From Corynespora cassiicola (taxonomy: Eukaryota; Ascomycota; Dothideomycetes; Pleosporales; Corynesporascaceae): a stretch of DNA of 64,000 nt. Of the stretch, positions 1 to 11,337 are shown piece after piece (the stretch's first letter is position 1; every line of letters starts with the position of its first letter). The stretch is taken from the NCBI GenBank assembly GCA_022059125.1, contig JAEUWY010000001.1, forward strand, positions 5,084,001 through 5,148,000, written 5' to 3'. The notes below the pieces were generated by a model, which saw only the letters and a program-made list of their open reading frames with translations, searched no databases and had not been told where the DNA came from. The translations under genes and the position numbers were made by a program.

Positions 1-2
1 GG

Positions 3-1852
3 TGTATTCGCAGTGGCTGCGAAGATCAATGTCGCATATCGAAGATTCACGTTACAAATGAATGTGCTCTCCGGCATTCTAGAGAGAGCACTCCTCGCCA
101 TCCTACACATGATTCTGCGAGCTTCAGTGAAAGAATTGACCTGGACAAAGACCACGAAGATACAGTCTCACCGTCTCTTCCTGATGAGCTTTTTGAAGAT
201 GAAGTCCTAGGTCATTTCGTTGCTCATTCGTCTAATTCGAGTAAAAGTCTTCTCAGTTTGGTGGAACGTGGCGCCTCTAAGGGCTTTAGCCATTTTTCCT
301 GGCTCCTTGACAAGGTTGGGACACATCGGTCACTTTTTCGTACACTGCTCACAATTCGAAGTTCGACTTTTTGATTCAACACATTGACAGTGCGATGACA
401 ACCATGAAAATGGGTCGCAAGATATCATTCAAAGACCGAAAGATGGAGTTAATCCACGAGCGCCGATTTCATGACATTCACACAATACAAACGGCACATA
501 TATTCGATGAAATTCCTCCTTACGAAAACTCAAAGATTCTGATCAGCAAATTCTTCGAAACTTTCGGAGTCATTTTTCCAATTGTTGATCAACATGCTCT
601 TATGCAAGAGTTTGAATCCTTAGTCGAATGTCCGGGAAATGGTAGCATCTCCTTTGTTATTAAGATTCTTTTGATAATATGCATAGGAAATGTGGCTATG
701 GGCTCTTCTACTGCGCTGGTTCAACGAGCTGATATACGTCGATGGCTGGATCTCTCGACCTCATGGCAGAATGCAGCTGTTGAGGCAGCACATTTCGACC
801 TGGAGATAGTGCGGCTTTTCTTTCTGATAACCCTTGCACGGCAGCTCTGTAGGCTGAACGAAACTGCGGACTGGATATCGTGCGGCTTAGCTGTTCGCGG
901 CGCTATGACTATCGGACTGAACAGGAAACAACTCAACCCTGCGATGCCACCTGATCCATCAGGGTCAGAATCAAATGTGTGGGAATCCATTCTCGAACTC
1001 GATCTTCAAACATCACTTGTTTCTGGAATGTTGCCCACAGCACCACCGGAGGCATATCGTTTGATATCGCCTTCTAAAGAAGATGGTGGCCAACATACAT
1101 TGTCCCCCAAAGGCATCAAGTCTGCTCTTCGAAATACCCTCCAGACACGATACAAAATAGTCTATCTCTTGAACGGCAATGCCCAGGTAAACTATCAACG
1201 AATGATTCAGCTCAGTCGCGAACTGACGAAGGGAATTGGCTCGGTTCCACCAGGCGATGCGTTGCTTCCCTCGCATAAGTTCTGCCTACAGTACCCGGTG
1301 TTCGTTTACAAACAGTTCCTAATGGCGATTCATCTCCCTTTTGCTCTCGAAGATGACGCTGAATTCCATCTTTCTCGAACAGTATGCTCGAACCTTTCTT
1401 CACAGCGCATCCGACATCTATGCAACACGCACAAGCATCAGGACAGTTTACAAAGCGATATCTTCGAAAACTCCGCCTCTGTATATGGGACCCTACACTT
1501 AATTGGGAATTTCCAAGCAATCATGTTCCTCTCATACGAGCTCTTGAAAGGTGTTTCCAGTCCCGATGATAGGGTTGCAGATCCATCTGTATTGGACCCT
1601 ATCTACGAATCAGCACATAAACAACAGCTGATAGAGGATTTCGTCCCTGTTGCCGAACGCTTCGTGGAGAAGTTCGACACTGCTGGCAAGGTTTATTTGA
1701 TACCCTCCATAACGCTTGCCTACATCAAGCTTTTGCAGAACAGGCTCCACCGTGTGGAAAACCACGAGGCAATTCTGGCCGATGAGGCCGCAAGGGTTGC
1801 AGCCAGATGTTTTTCTTTATGGACGACGTCCAACAATATCCCAAATCACTGA
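3..1852 (+). CDS. Fungal-specific transcription factor, 5' truncated by window edge
   Basis: The frame is open from base 3. I read two exons, 3-314 and 362-1852, joined across a 47-bp GT-AG intron (315-361) with a GCTCAC branch site; the join gives a continuous ~600-residue C-terminal part. The first visible residues include CIRSGCEDQC, whose two outer Cys, eight residues apart, could be the last part of a Zn2Cys6 cluster; the rest of that cluster would lie outside the window. The body, from about FFETFGVIFPIVDQ onward, looks like the helical fungal transcription-factor middle-homology region, probably a nuclear regulator of unknown targets. No TM segment or low-complexity tail is seen. Regulator class is fairly sure; the Zn-cluster reading is inference. 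Confidence 0.7.
315..361 (+). other. Intron of the truncated transcription factor gene
   Basis: GT-AG intron of 47 bp with a CTCAC-type branch site 12 bases before the acceptor. Removing it brings the upstream frame (HFSWLLDK) into register with the downstream one (FDFLIQHI). An alternative acceptor at 390 would break the frame. Confidence 0.6.
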
Positions 1853-2061
1853 TGCTGGATACTATTTGTTTATAATGCAAAAGGATTCAGAATTTCAAAC
1901 TGTGCGTTTGTCTACATGCTGCGTTTCCCATTACTTTGCAGCTTAGCTTATAAGCATATATGTACATCATATCTAACAGATCATTACTCATACGATATCC
2001 AGCCTATCAAAGAATGGATTTTCGCTCCAAAAGAAAGGCCGTTTTCGCTCAATGTAGATTA

Positions 2062-3576
2062 TCAGAAAAACTTTCCAAATCCCACTTTCTTTTCATTTGG
2101 ATGTTCCTGAGAGGTCTTTGCTGGCGGAATCTGCGGGAGTGCAGTGATGAAACTGCTTCGTTGTTGCATCGGAGGTGATGTAGGTGTTGAGGTGGGCGCA
2201 GAAGTTTTTATGTATGCATGGTAGTCTGCTTCCAATAGTCCCATATCACTGTTGACGGTAAAGTTTGTCGAATTTCCCGTACTCAGTGATTTACCCTGTT
2301 CTTTGGATGGGCCAAACTTTGTCCGTAATCCAGTCAGTGTGGCGCCAGGAAGCTTGATGGTCCCCAGGAATCTCCTTCGGCGGCGCGTCCTCTCCCCATT
2401 TGGAGATATAGTCGTGCCGTCTCCGCTCTCTAGATCTCGACCGAATATGCGGTTAAGGTAAGATTGCAAGCGATCGGATACTTCATTGGAGCCAATCAGT
2501 GTCGAGCGATAGACGGTGATGGACCCCATGCTGACGCCGATACATGCTTCGGTATGCAGCCAAAATAACTGCCAGACATAATCTAACGCACCCTTATGGT
2601 AGGAGCCGGCTGCTCGAGTTATACTGCAGGCGATCATGAAGATGGAGAGGCATAGGAATGCGCAGAGGCCGATCTTGGTGATTAGACGTAGTTGAGATTG
2701 CTTTAGGATGAGGATTGGGATGGAGATGACTGTAATACCACATCAGTACGCGAGTACAAAGAACAGGGACATGATGGAAAGTAACAGAAAACGTACTCAT
2801 CAGATCTGATATTCCATCAAGAATAGGGTACAACCAGAATAGCAATCGAACTATCCTTTTGGATATGGGGAGATCAGGAAAGCATTTGACTACAGAGTTG
2901 TTAGTATTGTGTTTCTGGAAGGCAGTACACGAATACTTACGCGCACCATCTCCGAAGTAAGGGCAAGCAATCGTAAGTGCAACACAGCTCCAAATCCAGC
3001 AGACAACACTAAATCCGACCGCGATCCAATAGTACCAGTTAAAAGTACGCGTCATGGTTCTGCGAAATTGTGCAAAAAATGCAAAGTAGCATCCTTTGAC
3101 AGCATATATACTAGTCCAAAGGAAAACGAAGTACGCGTAGATGTAATCCCACTGCTTGATGACGTCGTTGATCTTCTTGAAGGACAAAACGGTGGCCCAG
3201 AAATCTCCCTGTAATGTAGCCAATACCAGATAAAAGACGGGGACTTGTTTCAAAAGAATTGTCCCTCCTATGAGCGAAAAAAACCCGAGAATTAGAAATA
3301 CATCGTCGAGAAAGAGTTTACGTCGGGTATACAGGCGTATGAGTATTCGTCCAGCGCAAGTCAACGTTGCTGTTCCAAACAAAACTCCCACCACGATCTG
3401 ACCTGGTATTCAGTATACAATCATTTTGGAATACAGGTAGTAAGTTATACTTGATATTCACGCATCTTTATGCGACCGCTATTCTCTGCTCTCCATTGTG
3501 TCTCGGCCTCAAGCTCAGGTGTAAGAGCGTTTGTTACCGCAGTCGTATTGACCTGGCTCAGTATACTGGAATCCAT
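2062..3576 (-). CDS. PTH11-like seven-transmembrane integral membrane protein
   Basis: Four exons on the minus strand: 3576-3451, 3397-2941, 2889-2797 and 2729-2062. All three introns are GT-AG (53, 51, 67 bp); the second has ACTAAC. The 447-residue product starts MDSSILSQVNTTAV, has seven hydrophobic segments within about residues 45-310, and ends in a hydrophilic Ser/Thr/Pro-rich cytosolic tail with an RRRRR stretch. This matches the fungal rhodopsin-like or PTH11-related receptors, plasma-membrane proteins in which some members sense surface or host cues. No CFEM domain precedes the TM core. Ligand and role are unknown. An in-frame Met upstream (3648) is possible, but 3576 gives the usual short extracellular N-terminus. 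Confidence 0.8.
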
Positions 3577-4806
3577 GGAGCACAATGCACAAGATTCAAA
3601 TCGGTTTCTTGAACGCGAACAGTGTGGGAAATATTGAATGGCAAACAAGGCGGGGAACGTGGACTGCGAGGTCCGAGCTGGTAATTAAGTATCGGCTTAA
3701 ACGCCATCGTTCCTCAGCCCTATACGAGATGCGCTGGATTCAGTGCTCTTCGCATCTCGCCAATTATTCCAAGATAGGACTAACGGACCGTTGTCTGACA
3801 TTCGATCGCGGCTCTGTTGTTGTATCCTACCAGGTGCAGCCACCTCAACTCGGCCTTGGCATGGTGACCGACCCGGAGCTGATAAAGAAAGGATTAGTGC
3901 CAGGTAGGAAGGGTATATTTAGTGTTTTGGATTCTAGTTGGTGGAGCATGCCGTAAGGCAATAGGTGGAATGAAGCAGGGAATCAGCAGTTGTTGGTTTT
4001 TCGGGCTCCGACGTTGTGATTTAGGAATGGTGGCGGGGCGCAGTTATATCGAATCCTTCGGCCCAGATCTTATCATTGGAAGCCTAAGCGAGAACAGCCC
4101 CATTCCATATGAACAGGTACATCAAATTCATGAGATAGAGGGTACGGGAGATTGTGGATCAGATGCACACGTGGGAAACAAGGATGTGTACCGACTGTCC
4201 TGGTATGTGGGAGACACTAGGTCAGTATACCATTGCTATAGATGCAGCCCACCATATTTGCGAACCCTCCCCCAAATCATATATGATTAAGTATAAAATG
4301 AAAGCTTTCTAAACCCTGGGGTTACTTGAGAAAAATAGCGAACATAGTGAGCCGCGAAGAAAGAGGAGCGATTCGTGAATGAAATGTCAGCTAAGATCAT
4401 GTAATCTCAGAGGGATAGGTCGCGTGGCGCGGAACCAGTTTCGCTTTCCTGAGCAATAATCAAGCATAATATAAATTAATTTTACACTTCATTCTTGACG
4501 CTCTTAACAGGAAAATCAGAGACAAGGTATTAGAGAGAAGGCACTTAATAATCTCAAGGGAAACTCTAGTGGCGATTACCATTACTATAACCTCATGGTA
4601 GACCCTCTTTTTATAAAGTTTGCTATTAATGAGAAAGCGTATATATACTAGTACCTTTTCTATTTAATAAAATACCCTACAGAAACATGTAGGTAAGACT
4701 AGACGTTTAGGGATGACTATCGGGTATGCCTTTAATCTCTATTTAGGCCACTTGCATTTCCGTGTAGACGATCCCCACTACTATCGATCAGAAAACCCTT
4801 ATCAGC
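3577..4806. other. Intergenic, no supported gene
   Basis: This 1.2-kb stretch lies between the start of the PTH11-like gene and the 3' end of the minus-strand BTB gene. Two plus-strand open frames of about 120 codons are present, but they overlap in different frames, lack splice logic and resemble no family I recognise. From about 4280 to 4800 the sequence becomes AT-rich. It should hold the PTH11-like gene's promoter; no clear element was picked out. Confidence 0.5.
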
Positions 4807-5646
4807 TCACCACTTCCAGGTGGACCCTTTAGGACAGTTGTTTTTTTCACTAATAGACGAGTGACCATGATAGAAGCAATCCGAATATCTTCCCTTCCTC
4901 TCCCAATCCTCGTAATAAGGAATTTCGATAATGACGCGTGCTAGAAATTCGTGGGGTAGATCAAAACATAGTTGTAGAGTGTTTTCGCCGCCATCATATT
5001 TTAAAGTCCTTCTGTATTGCGAATTTATAAGGAATTTCAACATGATATCCTCCTGTGGTAAATTTTCATAGGCCCAAATGATGACGCCGAGATGTGGCGA
5101 CTGTTTTGTGGAATTTATCGAGTGATAGTCTTGAAACAGTCTCAAGGCAGCTGACTTCAGCGAGGGGATCATGAATCGATCTGCAAAGACGTAAACCTTA
5201 AGAATGGCCATAGGAACAGAGGTTGTATCGTCGCTGAGTGGCTTGAATCCTTGGATGTCCATCCATAACTTTTCCGTATTGGGTAGCCTCTGTGTGTAAA
5301 GCCAGTCCACGAAAACATTCGCTACGTACACGTTAGTCTTGTCCACTCAATATTTCTTGTTACCATAACGACTCCAGGCTCTACATTCGTCATATAAACT
5401 CTTCTCTCCTCGCCCTCTCTCCAATGGCTATCCAGAGCCTTGCTGAAGTAGTCGGAATGTAGTGAAAGCAGAGCTTCGTGAACATAGTATTTTACAGGCT
5501 CTGCTCCCACCTCCAACACGATAATGGAGGAATTTTTGATAGCTGAGCTACAGATAAATCATTAAGTTTATCGATAAATTTGGAACTAGAAAAAGATTAG
5601 CCTTTTACCTGACACTGAGTTGGCTTTTAGGAGTTGGTTCTGTCAT
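4807..5646 (-). CDS. BTB/POZ-domain protein, reading frame interrupted at second intron
   Basis: Exon 1 (5646-5609) starts MTEPTPKSQLSV; a 61-bp GT-AG intron (5548-5608) leads to the BTB core with SSIIVLEVG, VHEALLSLHSDYFSKAL and WREG. The rest (from 5321 or 5337 down to 4807) has VFVDWLYTQRLP, a helical region with VFADRFMIPSLK, and a tail with CFYHGH followed eight residues later by Cys. BTB domains mediate dimerisation, often as Cullin-3 adaptors; the target here is unknown. No clean splice pair gives a natural alignment: the 48-bp GT-AG intron 5322-5369 with a perfect CTAAC leaves the next exon one base out of frame, while the in-frame choice 5338-5384 drops three conserved-looking residues and has no branch site. 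It is either unusually spliced or recently broken. Divergent partner of the BTB gene at 6051. Confidence 0.65.
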
Positions 5647-5768
5647 TATCTACAGATTCAGGCTCTATTGAGTAAAACTGCGGGCTTGAGTGAGATAAAA
5701 AGCAGTTTTTTGAAGAAACTCAGCTAATGTGTGTTGTTGATATTGTGACGCGATGTAGGCAACAGTCA

Positions 5769-5775
5769 TTTTATA
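5769..5775 (-). promoter_or_regulatory. Candidate TATA box for minus-strand BTB gene
   Basis: Reads TATAAAA on the minus strand, about 120 bp before the proposed start codon. It is supported only by position and consensus. Confidence 0.3.
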
Positions 5776-5953
5776 CGAGGGGCCGTGGCTTTTGTTGAGG
5801 TCCTACTGCAAACAAGTGTACCACAAACAAACACCACAAAAAAACATATCACAAAAATCACAGTGAATTTAGGCGTGCTCTTATTTGATTCACATTTTTC
5901 TGTGTAACTCTAATTAAATAGTTATAACCTACTAAAGTAACGCATCTTACTTC

Positions 5954-5960
5954 TATAAAT
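5954..5960 (+). promoter_or_regulatory. Candidate TATA box for plus-strand BTB gene
   Basis: Reads TATAAAT, about 90 bp upstream of the ATG at 6051. With the minus-strand TATA 180 bp away, it makes the 404-bp gap between the two BTB starts look like a symmetrical divergent promoter. Confidence 0.3.
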
Positions 5961-6050
5961 TCCACTCATCAAATATATCGCTTCCAACCTAAATCTATAG
6001 AATCGTTCAAGTTCCCTCATACGTCAGAACATAGGTAGGTCTCTACAACA

Positions 6051-7033
6051 ATGGAGTCAACTCGTATCCGGTATGTACCTTTTTGTGTTGTATTTCAGTA
6101 TGGCTTCTTGTGTCCTACGATAGGCGAAATTGTGATGTTGACTGTTCATGGCCCACTGCTTCCCAAGGTGTTTTTCTACACTCACTCGGGATTCCCGTCG
6201 CTAAAATGAACATGATTGGATGCAAAGCCAGTCGCAACATATTTGAATAGGGCTGGGAAATACTGACACGTTGCAACAGTTTACCGAGTCAGGAACCTTC
6301 TGATACCAACGCCATCATCGAAATCGGCAACAATCACGTGCGTTACCATGTCCCAAAGCCACTCCTCTGCCGCCGTTCTGAATATTTCAATGCTGCACTC
6401 AATGTGAGATGGAGAGAGGGAAACAGCCCGATCATTCTCGAGACCGTCGAGGTCGCCGTTTGGGAGATATTCCTCGGCTGGCTTTATACACAGAAGGTGC
6501 CTCGTCCTCTCAAAGAGTGGAAAGCAGCAGTAAGGCTTGGGTTGTCCAAAGGTGCATCTGGGCCATCACCACTGACCGAATGTATTCCCCAACACGATGG
6601 ATCGATGCTGCGCATCATGACCTACGCGTTTGCAGACCGCTTTTTAGTCTCTGAGCTTTATCTTGCATTAAATAGGCAGATTGTCGACGCTACCATCTTA
6701 TTCCGTCCAAACCTCGATGTTATCATATTTGGATTTGCACATTTTCATAACAACGACCCGCTTCTTAAGCTATTTGTTGATCAGTTTTGCGCCTACAAAA
6801 AGCGCGAGTGGGCAGCCATCGAAAATGCATACTATGAAGACCTACCTGCAGACTTCCTACGTAGAGTCAGCGAGAGGGCACTCGCTGCCTATTACGAGCG
6901 AAAAATCAAGCTTACGGAGCTCCTAGTGTGCGACTATCACGGCCACAAGACTGACGAAGAGCGGGAATCTTGTAAGTTCAAAGGAGATGTAGCGTATCCT
7001 TGCCGTAATCGGTACGAGTTTGGATCTTCTTGA
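6051..7033 (+). CDS. BTB/POZ-domain protein with C-terminal CxYHGHx8C motif
   Basis: Two exons: a 20-base first exon (6051-6070, MESTRI) and 6280-7033, separated by a 209-bp GT-AG intron with ACTGAC near its acceptor. The product is about 257 aa. The BTB fold covers roughly residues 15-90 (NAIIEIGNNHVRYHVPK, LLCRRSEYFNAAL, WREG, IFLGWLYTQ), followed by a helical BACK-like region (TYAFADRFLVSELY) and a tail with CDYHGH then a Cys eight residues later. This arrangement is common among fungal BTB proteins of unknown function that may act as ubiquitin-ligase adaptors. It shares gene structure, BTB core and Cys/His tail with the diverging gene at 5646, so the two look like an inverted duplication. 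Confidence 0.8.
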
Positions 7034-7088
7034 AACGAATAATGTCAGACTTCGATGAAGTGGTATATATTTCACAGCTGTAATGATC

Positions 7089-7094
7089 AATAAA
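7089..7094 (+). terminator. Candidate polyadenylation signal of plus-strand BTB gene
   Basis: AATAAA lies 56 bases after the stop codon, in the short gap before the convergent L17 gene. Confidence 0.3.
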
Positions 7095-7195
7095 TTTTGC
7101 CCGCATGATACAGTTCGTCTTTTTTGAAACGTTCAAAAGGTATAGTCCCCCAAACATATATGCACATCCATATAATACAGTAATCTACAACTCCA

Positions 7196-7958
7196 TCATG
7201 CAGTGACGACCTTGCCCTCCGAAGCGGCCTTCTCTGGCTTCTGAGTCGTCTTGGCCGTCTTCTTCGGCGGGTTAGGTTGCTTCCACGCATCCGCCACGTC
7301 CGGGAAATGCCTCTCTCTCGCGTCCTGCTCTTGTGGGTAGACCTTCCTGGGCCCGGCCAGAACTCTGTCATCCCAGCCCTCCTCGTTCTCGATCCTCATG
7401 CGGCCAATCATTTCGCGCAGTTCGTTCATACCCTCTTTCCGGTAACGGGTCACTTTCTGGACGTTCTTTGCGGTTATCTCATTCATCTTCTTCTCTTCCG
7501 GTAACCGGGAGAGCGTTTTTGCGGTCATGGCGAAGCGCAAGTCTTTCGGGCCATCAACAAGTTCGAGGATGGCGGACTCGGCTTGGTCTTCCTTCAGTGG
7601 TTCGATGCGCAGGACGCGGGTATAACCGCCAGGGCGCTCAAGATAACGCTCCCGTATCGGACCAAAAAGTTTAGGGACCAATTCGTTTGGGCTCTGTTGG
7701 CTATCAGTATGCCATTGGCGCGTGCCAGACCGCACACCTTACATAGAATATCTGGTGCGCTCTCCGCCGCGATGCCTCCGTGTTCTTCTTCCCGAGTGTG
7801 ACCAGCTTCTCCGCAAGCCTCTGGGCCTCCTTTGCCTTGTGCCATGTTGTTGCTATCGATTCGTGCTTGAACAGCGATGTGACGAGATTTCGCAGGAGGG
7901 CCTGTCGGTGCGACGACGAGCGGCTGAGATGGCGGTACTTCATGTGACCGCCCGCCAT
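7196..7958 (-). CDS. MRPL8: Mitochondrial large-subunit ribosomal protein bL17m
   Basis: Two exons, 7958-7743 and 7693-7196, with a 49-bp GT-AG intron; 237 aa. The N-terminus MAGGHMKYRHLSRSSSHR followed by LLRNLVTSLFKHESI and TTWHKAKEAQRLAEKL is the bL17 core, which binds 23S-type rRNA at the exit-tunnel side of the mitoribosome. As in other fungal homologues there is a long basic, Lys/Pro-rich C-terminal extension (from about residue 130) beyond the ~120-residue bacterial protein. No separate presequence is obvious; the basic N-terminus probably directs import. It is transcribed divergently from RNR1 over a 354-bp shared promoter. The start at 7958 was preferred to upstream frames because it begins directly with the conserved block. 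Confidence 0.88.
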
Positions 7959-8193
7959 TGTGAATGGATTAGCGCTGGAACGACGGAGGAGTAGAAGGGC
8001 GAACTGCGATGGCGCAGGCAGCTCGGGATGGATGCCAATGGGGTGTGGAGCGCCGTCGTTGAAAAGTTCGGGGGCTCGGCGAAACGATGACCCTGGCGCC
8101 AAGAAAGCACTTTACCGCGACACGACAAGGGTCTGACAAATGCTCCAGGCAACGCGCCGCGCGAGACCGTGCACCGTGTGTTTTGCAGCGCGC

Positions 8194-8199
8194 ACGCGT
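8194..8199 (+). promoter_or_regulatory. MluI cell-cycle box (ACGCGT) in RNR1 promoter
   Basis: A perfect palindromic ACGCGT lies 114 bp upstream of the RNR1 start. In yeasts this element binds MBF and drives G1/S transcription of ribonucleotide reductase genes; the same role here is inferred from sequence and position. Confidence 0.55.
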
Positions 8200-8312
8200 C
8201 GCCCATTTAAGTTCTTCCAACCCCTCCAGAGCCTGCTCACTTCCTCACCTCACCACCACCCTCCCCTTCCGCAAGATACCCTTATACCCCAAGTTCCTTT
8301 TAATCTGTCAAT

Positions 8313-11300
8313 ATGTTTGTCTACAAGCGTGGTATGTAAATACTTTCACCTTCGTATCCAATTGCTTTTTGCTACCCCTGCTCTCCGTTGCATCATCCAT
8401 CTGCAATGCCTCTCGAGAGGGACCGTACCCCTCGAGCAGGTACAGAAAGCTCGCACGGAAACTCCGGTAGATTCGGGATATAGTTGGTTGCATCGATTCC
8501 GCGTGAAATCAGCTCCACGTCGCCACATGTAGCGCTTTTTCACCCGTGACCACTGCTAACGGCACCTCTTCCAGATGGACGCAAGGAACGCGTGCAGTTC
8601 GACAAGATCACTGCTCGAGTGTCTAGGCTATGTTACGGCCTGGACCCTGACCATGTCGACCCCGCCGCTATCACAATGAAGGTCATCTCGGGTGTTTACC
8701 ACGGTGTGACAACGGTCGAGCTGGACAACTTGGTATGCCATCCTTCCATCCCAAGTCACGCTTCATAACTAACACCACGCAGGCCGCTGAGACAGCAGCA
8801 TACATGACTGTCACTCATCCCGATTACGCCATTCTGGCTGCACGTATCGCCGTGTCAAACCTCCACAAGCAGACAAAGAAGCAATTTTCTGCTGTCGTAT
8901 CGGACCTGTTCAGCTACGTGAACCCAAAGAACCAGACACATCAGCCCATGATCTCAAAGGAGGTCCATGACATCGTTATGAGGCATGCAGAGGAGCTGAA
9001 CTCGGCCATCGTCTATGACCGTGATTTCAACTACCAGTTCTTCGGTTTCAAGACCCTTGAGCGCTCATACCTGCTCCGTATCAACGGCAAGGTTGCTGAG
9101 CGCCCACAGCACATGCTGATGCGTGTATCAGTTGGCATTCACGGCGAGGACATCGAGAAGGCCATTGAGACATACAACATGATGTCTCTGAAGTACTTCA
9201 CACATGCTTCGCCCACACTATTCAATGCTGGAACCCCATCGCCTCAGATGTCCTCCTGCTTCCTCATCGACATGAAGGAAGATAGCATTGATGGTATCTA
9301 TGACACCCTCAAGACATGTGCCCTGATCTCCAAGACCGCTGGCGGGATTGGTTTGAACGTGCACCGCATTCGTGCCACCGGATCGTACATTGGTGGGACG
9401 AATGGTACTTCGAACGGTCTCATTCCTATGCTCCGTGTCTACAACAACACTGCTAGGTATGTTGACCAGGGTGGCAACAAGCGTCCAGGTGCTTTTGCTA
9501 TCTACCTTGAGCCATGGCACGCCGACGTTTTTGGTTTCCTTGATCTAAGGAAGAACCACGGCAAAGAGGAGGTCCGTGCCCGTGACTTGTTCTACGCACT
9601 CTGGATTCCCGACTTGTTCATGAAGCGTGTGCAAGAGAACGGCGAATGGACACTGTTCTGCCCCAACGAGGCCCCTGGTCTTGCTGATGTCTACGGTGAT
9701 GAGTTTGAAGAGCTCTACCACCGGTAAGTTACTGTAGACTACTTTTTCCAAAGCACCAGCTAATCTATCCTAGTTACGAGAAAGAAAATCGTGGTCGTGA
9801 GACCGTCCGTGCCCAGAAGCTCTGGTACGCTATCCTCGAAGCTCAGACTGAGACTGGAAATCCCTACATGCTCTACAAGGATGCTTGCAACCGCAAGAGC
9901 AACCAGAAGAACCTCGGAACCATTCGCAGTTCCAACCTCTGCACCGAGATCATCGAATACACCGCACCCGACGAGGTTGCTGTTTGCAACTTGGCTTCGC
10001 TTGCTCTTCCCGCCTTCGTTGACCAGAAGCGTGGCGAGTACGATTTCCAAAAACTCCACGAGACCACTCAGATTGTCACGCGCAATTTGAACAAGATTAT
10101 CGAAGTCAACCACTATCCTGTTGAGGAAGCACGCCGCAGCAACTTCAGACACAGGCCTATTGGTCTTGGTGTCCAGGGTCTTGCTGATGCCTTCCTTGCC
10201 CTGAGGATTCCATTCGACTCTCCTGAAGCCAAGAAGCTCAACATTCAAATCTTCGAAACTATCTACCACGCTGCTCTTACTTCGTCGTGCGACATTGCCA
10301 AGGAGCTAGGTCCATATGCTACTTATGAAGGCTCTCCCGTCTCCCAGGGTATCCTTCAGTATGACATGTGGAACGTTACTCCCACTGACCTTTGGGACTG
10401 GGATTCGCTAAAGGCCAAGATTGCCCAGCATGGTGTTCGCAACTCCCTTCTTGTTGCGCCTATGCCTACCGCTTCTACTTCCCAGATTCTCGGCTACAAC
10501 GAGTGCTTCGAGCCTTACACGTCCAACATCTACTCCCGCCGTGTTTTGGCCGGTGAGTTCCAGGTTGTGAACCCATGGCTCCTCAAAGATCTTGTTGATA
10601 TGGGTCTCTGGTCAGACAACATGAAGAACCGTATCATCTCTGAGGGAGGTTCTATCCAGAGGATCCCTAACATTCCGGATGATATCAAGGCGCTCTACAA
10701 GACTGTTTGGGAAATTTCTCAGCGAACAATTGTGCAGATGGCTGCTGACCGTGGTGCCTTTATTGACCAGTCTCAGTCGCTGAACATTCACATGAAGGAG
10801 CCAACCATGGGCAAGATCACCTCTATGCACTTTGCCGGATGGAAGCTCGGCCTCAAGACTGGCATGTACTACCTCCGAACCATGGCTGCATCTGCTCCTA
10901 TCCAATTCACGGTCGATCAGGAGGCCCTCAAGGTTGCCGACACCAATGTGGCTCGTGCTTTGGGTGCGAAGCGGAGGGGGCTTAACCCGGACACCAAGAC
11001 CCCCAATGGTGCAGCAAACGGCATCGCTTCTCCTAACGGCGTTCCTACCCCCACTGCTACCCCACCACCAAATTCAGAGAGCAGCGGTGCCGCCAAGGAG
11101 AATGCCCTCGCATCGAAGCCTTTCAAGGCCGATGTTCCTGAGGGCGAGAGCCCCAAGCTTCTCAGCACCGAGCCCGAGGGCAAGCCTGAAGAGGAGGAGG
11201 CTCTTCCTGAGCCCCGTACCAAGCAGGAGGAGGACAAGGATGATGACAATGCAGCACGAGATGGCGACATCTATGCCGACGCTGTCCTCGCTTGCTCGAT

Positions 11301-11337
11301 AGAGAACAAGGAGGCCTGTGTCATGTGCAGCGGTTAA
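8313..11337 (+). CDS. RNR1: Ribonucleoside-diphosphate reductase large subunit (R1)
   Basis: Four exons: 8313-8331 (19 bases, MFVYKR), 8575-8732, 8783-9723, 9774-11337; all introns GT-AG, the first 243 bp. The 893-aa class Ia R1 subunit reduces NDPs to dNDPs with R2. Visible parts: an N-terminal ATP-cone ([16 protein letters not shown]), substrate-site loop SPQMSSCFL with the first redox Cys, NLCTEII with the catalytic Asn-Cys-Glu, [11 protein letters not shown] with the paired Cys, the [12 protein letters not shown] loop, and [13 protein letters not shown] with the radical-transfer Tyr. The C-terminus carries a Pro/Glu-rich flexible linker of about 110 residues and ends CVMCSG, the swinging redox pair. 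Full length for the family. An MCB element upstream suggests S-phase control. Confidence 0.97.

Noticed and set aside
3585..4290. Two overlapping plus-strand frames of about 120 codons
   Set aside because: Different frames, no shared intron solution and no recognisable motif.
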